Shown piece after piece: positions 47,615 through 50,594 of a stretch of 50,594 nt of DNA. Source of the stretch: Vicinamibacterales bacterium (GTDB lineage Bacteria > Acidobacteriota > Vicinamibacteria > Vicinamibacterales > UBA2999); assembly GCA_030680175.1 (NCBI GenBank), contig JAUXWO010000061.1, positions 1 through 50,594 of the forward strand, given 5' to 3'. The first letter of the stretch is position 1. The number at the start of each line of letters is the position of its first letter. A model generated the notes under the pieces. It was given only the letters and a program-made list of their open reading frames with translations. It was not told the origin of the DNA and ran no database searches. The translations under genes were made by a program, and so were the position numbers.

Positions 47615-48280
47615 TCAGTGGCGCTTGTGGCGCTCGGTGAAGCCGCTCAGGGCTTCGGCGTTCGCGTTCAGCAGGTCGACGCCGGCGCGGTAGCGCGTGG
47701 GCAGGCCCTTCGGCATCTCGAACGACGCCCACGCCACCGCGCCGCTGCACCGGATGACGCCCTGGCCGTCCGACAGCGCGAGCCGGACGCGCTGATTCGG
47801 CTTCAGCACCGTGCCCGACACCACCTGGGCGCCCACCACCGACAGATCCACCAGGATCGCCGTGTTGCCGTCGATGAGCACCTCGACGCCGTCCGCGATC
47901 CGCACACGCGGCGCGCGGCGCGTGCCCGTCTGGTCGAGCGCGGCCTTCGGTTCGTCCACGGCCACGGCCGTGGCGGCGTGCACCGGACGCTTCGGGGCCG
48001 CGGCCACGCGTGAGAACTCGCTGTCGTGGGCGACGATGCGGACCTCGCACTCGGCGAGGTTGGGGTCGTCCTTGATCCGGTTGATGAGCGCCGTGCCGCG
48101 CGACGAGGTGGAGAACTCGCGCTCGAGCGCGATGATGCGGGGCCGCTGCCGGATGATGTGGTCGAGGGCTTCGAGCGCGTCCGAGTCCGGGAAGCTGTGC
48201 ATCTCGGCGCCGGACTCGAGGCGGTCCTGCAGGCTGGGAAGGGCGTCGGCGGGCCCGATGATCACGATGCTCGACGACAC
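47615..48280 (-). CDS. PilZ protein with receiver-like N-terminal domain
   Basis: This 221-residue protein has an N-terminal alpha/beta part (SSIVIIGPADALPSLQDRL, IIALEREFSTSSRGTALI) that looks like a response-regulator receiver without the phospho-acceptor Asp: the end of the third strand reads ALE (Glu53). The C-terminal half is a PilZ domain with RRAPR (121-125) and DLSVVG (145-150), the two c-di-GMP-binding motifs. It may act as a c-di-GMP effector independent of phosphorylation, an inference. The GTG at 48280 has GAGG upstream at good spacing. It is convergent with purA, 12 nt between stop codons. Confidence 0.85.
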   Translation of the reverse strand: MSSSIVIIGPADALPSLQDRLESGAEMHSFPDSDALEALDHIIRQRPRIIALEREFSTSSRGTALINRIKDDPNLAECEVRIVAHDSEFSRVAAAPKRPVHAATAVAVDEPKAALDQTGTRRAPRVRIADGVEVLIDGNTAILVDLSVVGAQVVSGTVLKPNQRVRLALSDGQGVIRCSGAVAWASFEMPKGLPTRYRAGVDLLNANAEALSGFTERHKRH

Positions 48281-48430
48281 GATGGCCTCAAGTGTAGCAG
48301 AACCTCCGCACCCGCCGGCCGGCCGGCGGCCCCTGGCGCCGCCACACGGTGCCGCAGGTCGCACGGGTTCGTCAAGGTCATCCGGCCGGGGGCGCCTGGC
48401 CGGCCCCGGCACGGTCTGACCGGCCCGTCG
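48281..48430. other. Gap between ppk and the PilZ gene
   Basis: The gap follows the ppk stop on the minus strand and precedes the PilZ gene. It contains GCCGGCCGGC-type palindromes near 48315-48330 and a GCCGGGG/CCCCCGGC-like stem near 48385-48410. These are possible terminator-like structures without T-runs. No frame or heptamer array is evident. Confidence 0.5.
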
Positions 48431-50594
48431 TCAGTCGAGTCCGGGGTCGTGCGTCGTGTACCAGTCCAGCAGGGAGTGCTGGGCGTTGAGCGGCGCCAGG
48501 CCGTCGGGGGGCAGGCACGGCCGGTACGAGCCGTCCGTGTCGAGCGCCCACGCGCGATGCGTATCGAGCAGGAGCGATTCGAGGACGGTGTCGCGCAGGT
48601 GGCGCTTGATCGCCGGATCCGTGATCGGCACGAGCACCTCGACACGCCGGTCGAGGTTCCGCTCCATCAGGTCGGCGCTGCCGAAGTAGACATCGTCGTC
48701 GCCGCCGTTCTGGAAGTAGTAGACGCGCGAGTGCTCCAGGAAGCGGCCGACGATGGCGCGGACGCTGATCGTCTCGCTGATGCCGGGGATGCCCGGGCGC
48801 AGGCAGCACACGCCGCGGACGATCATGTCGATGCGGACCCCGGCCTGCGACGCCCGGTAGAGGGCCTTGATCGTCGGCTGGTCGGCGACGGCGTTGTTCT
48901 TGATGATGATGCGCGCGGGGCGGCCGGCGCGCGCGTGATCGATCTCGCGATCGATCAGCGCCAGGAAGCTCGTCCGCAGTCCGGTCGGCGCCACGAGCAG
49001 CGCGTGGTAGGACCGCTTGCTCGAGTAGCCGGTCAGGACGTTGAAGACCTCCGTCACGTCGTCGACGATGTGCGGGTCGGCGGTGAAGAGGCCGAGGTCC
49101 GTGTAGACCTGCGAGGTGACGCGGTTGTAGTTGCCGGTCGCGACGTGCGCGTAGCGGTGGAGGCCGTCGCCTTCCTTGCGGACCACGAGGCACAGCTTGC
49201 AGTGAACCTTCAGGTTCACCAGCCCGTAGACGACGTGGATGCCGGCGGCTTCCAGCCGGGTGGCCCACGCGATGTTGTTGCGCTCGTCGAAGCGCGCCTT
49301 GAGCTCCACCAGCACGGCGACCTGCTTGCCCTGCTCGGCGGCCTGGATGAGGAGATCGACGAGCGGGGAGTTGGCGCCGATGCGGTAGAGCGTGATCTTG
49401 ATCGTGATCACGTGCGGGTCATCGACCGCCGCGCGCAGGAACGTCTCGACGGAGGTGAAGGAGTCGAACGGATGGTGGACGAGGAAGTCCTGGTCCGCGA
49501 TCTGCTCGAAGACGGTGTCCGCATCGTCAGGCGCCCAGAGGGTGCGCGGGGAGAACGCGGGGTCCTTGAGGGCGGGGCGGTGCAGCTTCGTCAGCGCGTG
49601 CCAGTCGCCGAAGCCCACGCGATCCGACGTGCGGGTGACGACGTCCTCGTCCACCTCGAAGTTCTCGATCAGAATGCTCAGCACGCGGCGCGGCATGTCG
49701 GACTCGACCTGCAGCAGCGACGGCGCGCCGTAGCGGAGCTGCTTCAGGCCGCGGTCCACCGTCTCGAGGAGGTCGTCGGCTTCGTCCTCCTGGATCACCA
49801 TGTCGGTATCGCGGATGACCCGGAACAGGTGCGCGCCCTCGACCTGCGTGCCGGGGAAGAGCTCGTGGATGTTGCGCCGGATGACGTCCTCGAGGAAGAC
49901 GTACGCGAGGCCGGGCCGCGGCGACAGGCGGTCGGGCAGCGGGATGAACCGCGGGAGCATGCCCGGCACCTTCACGCGCGCGAACTTCGTGCGGCCGCTG
50001 TGGCGGACCCGCACGGCGAAGTTCATGCTGAGGTTCGAGATGTAGGGGAAGGGATGCCCGGGGTCGAACGCGAGCGGCGTCAGGACCGGGAAGATCTCGG
50101 CCTTGAAGTACTCCGCCAGGTGGGTGTCGATGGCCGGCGTGTAGTCGGCCGGATCGAGGAAGTGAATGCCCTCGGCGCCGAGCAGGGGCCTGAGCGCGTC
50201 GGTCCAGCACCGCGTCTGCGCGGTCAGCTGCGCGAGGGCGCGCGCGCGGATCGCCTCGAGCTGCTGCTCGGTGTTCAGCCCGTCGATCGACACGTCCTCG
50301 ATGCCCGCGCGGAGCTTCTTGAGGATCGTCGCGACGCGCACCATGAAGAATTCGTCGAGGTTGGTGCCGGTGATGGCGAGGAACTTCACGCGCTCGAGCA
50401 GCGGGTGGAAGGGGTCCTGCGCCTGCGCGAGCACGCGCTCGTTGAAGGCCAGCCAGCTCAGCTCGCGGTTGATGTAGAGCGCGCGGTTGCCGAGATCCGC
50501 GGGGTCGAGCTTCGCCCAATCGATGGCGGGCAGGCCCGGGATCGCGGCCGCGTCCCCGCGCGCCTTGCGGCGGCGGCGGGGCGGCGGCGGCGCC
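48431..50594 (-). CDS. ppk: Polyphosphate kinase 1, 5'-truncated by the window edge
   Basis: 721 codons are visible and no start codon is found before the window edge, so the N-terminus (a short Arg/Ala-rich lead) lies outside. The enzyme polymerises the ATP gamma-phosphate into polyphosphate at the membrane. Recognised parts are the N-terminal YINRELSWLAFNERVLAQAQ, VKFLAITGTNLDEFFMVRV, HHPFDSFTSVETFL and KARFDERNNIAWATRLEAAG. The active-site block RYAHVATGNYNRVTSQVYTD has the candidate phospho-His, and FGSADLMERNLDRRVEV is further on. All four domains appear intact. No ppx gene is in view. Confidence 0.96.
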   Translation of the reverse strand, partial: APPPPRRRRKARGDAAAIPGLPAIDWAKLDPADLGNRALYINRELSWLAFNERVLAQAQDPFHPLLERVKFLAITGTNLDEFFMVRVATILKKLRAGIEDVSIDGLNTEQQLEAIRARALAQLTAQTRCWTDALRPLLGAEGIHFLDPADYTPAIDTHLAEYFKAEIFPVLTPLAFDPGHPFPYISNLSMNFAVRVRHSGRTKFARVKVPGMLPRFIPLPDRLSPRPGLAYVFLEDVIRRNIHELFPGTQVEGAHLFRVIRDTDMVIQEDEADDLLETVDRGLKQLRYGAPSLLQVESDMPRRVLSILIENFEVDEDVVTRTSDRVGFGDWHALTKLHRPALKDPAFSPRTLWAPDDADTVFEQIADQDFLVHHPFDSFTSVETFLRAAVDDPHVITIKITLYRIGANSPLVDLLIQAAEQGKQVAVLVELKARFDERNNIAWATRLEAAGIHVVYGLVNLKVHCKLCLVVRKEGDGLHRYAHVATGNYNRVTSQVYTDLGLFTADPHIVDDVTEVFNVLTGYSSKRSYHALLVAPTGLRTSFLALIDREIDHARAGRPARIIIKNNAVADQPTIKALYRASQAGVRIDMIVRGVCCLRPGIPGISETISVRAIVGRFLEHSRVYYFQNGGDDDVYFGSADLMERNLDRRVEVLVPITDPAIKRHLRDTVLESLLLDTHRAWALDTDGSYRPCLPPDGLAPLNAQHSLLDWYTTHDPGLD

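Overview
The window is a very GC-rich, densely packed chromosomal segment from a Gram-negative, aerobic-type bacterium. An ADOP-type orphan FtsX permease, a DUF2007-RNase III fusion, periplasmic DUF1175/alpha-2-macroglobulin proteins and a giant cyclic glucan synthase make Acidobacteriota (probably a Vicinamibacteria-like lineage) the best guess. This is inference from gene content; no 16S rRNA is present. Both ends cut genes: the left edge holds the 3' end of a possibly chimeric gene and the right edge a 5'-truncated polyphosphate kinase.

Layout. 1-7.9 kb: a convergent partial peptidase-like gene, then a four-gene minus-strand operon joined by 4-bp stop/start overlaps (DUF1175 protein, thioester alpha-2-macroglobulin, small membrane protein, PilT). 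8-14 kb: plus-strand genes for a minimal histidine kinase, two arsenosugar-type glycosyltransferases, the MsrP/MsrQ periplasmic methionine sulfoxide repair pair and a lipoprotein amidohydrolase, closed by an initiator tRNA and a clear intrinsic terminator. 14-16.4 kb: bicupin lipoprotein, DksA/TraR-type zinc finger, ZIP metal transporter. 16.4-27.4 kb: a 107-bp element in three tandem copies, a 2836-residue cyclic beta-1,2-glucan synthetase, a dihaem cytochrome c, a single inverted copy of the 107-bp element and a zinc-ribbon protein. 27.8-34.9 kb: MacAB-like tripartite exporter genes (adaptor, ATPase, two permeases), then an oppositely oriented ADOP permease flanked by inverted repeats. 35-41.8 kb: OsmC, CutA, FtsB/DivIC-like, VTT-domain membrane protein, MetB-type enzyme, SpoIIE-type phosphatase, RNase III. 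41.8-50.6 kb: archaeal-type ATPase, hutU, hutH, purA, a PilZ protein and ppk.

The most unusual structure is not a protein system but a set of repeats. At least ten gaps carry arrays with a 7-nt period (GCGAATA, GCGAACA, GCCGAGA, GATCGCT, GCAGATT, GGGTAGT and relatives). Most begin within about 10 nt of a stop codon, several switch strand in the middle so that they can fold into long hairpins, and at cutA, rnc and the hut-linked ATPase the array itself supplies the stop codon. The 107-bp element behaves similarly: in both places it supplies the stop codon of a minus-strand gene in a convergent gap. Together these look like families of 3'-end-associated repeats.

Other points worth checking: three tandem promoters with identical TTGTAC -35 boxes and exactly 17-nt spacers upstream of the FtsB-like gene, a urocanase with Phe in place of the Cys of the bacterial signature, the DUF2007-RNase III fusion, an NlpC/P60-like reading of DUF1175, and the ADOP gene bounded by 21-bp inverted repeats.
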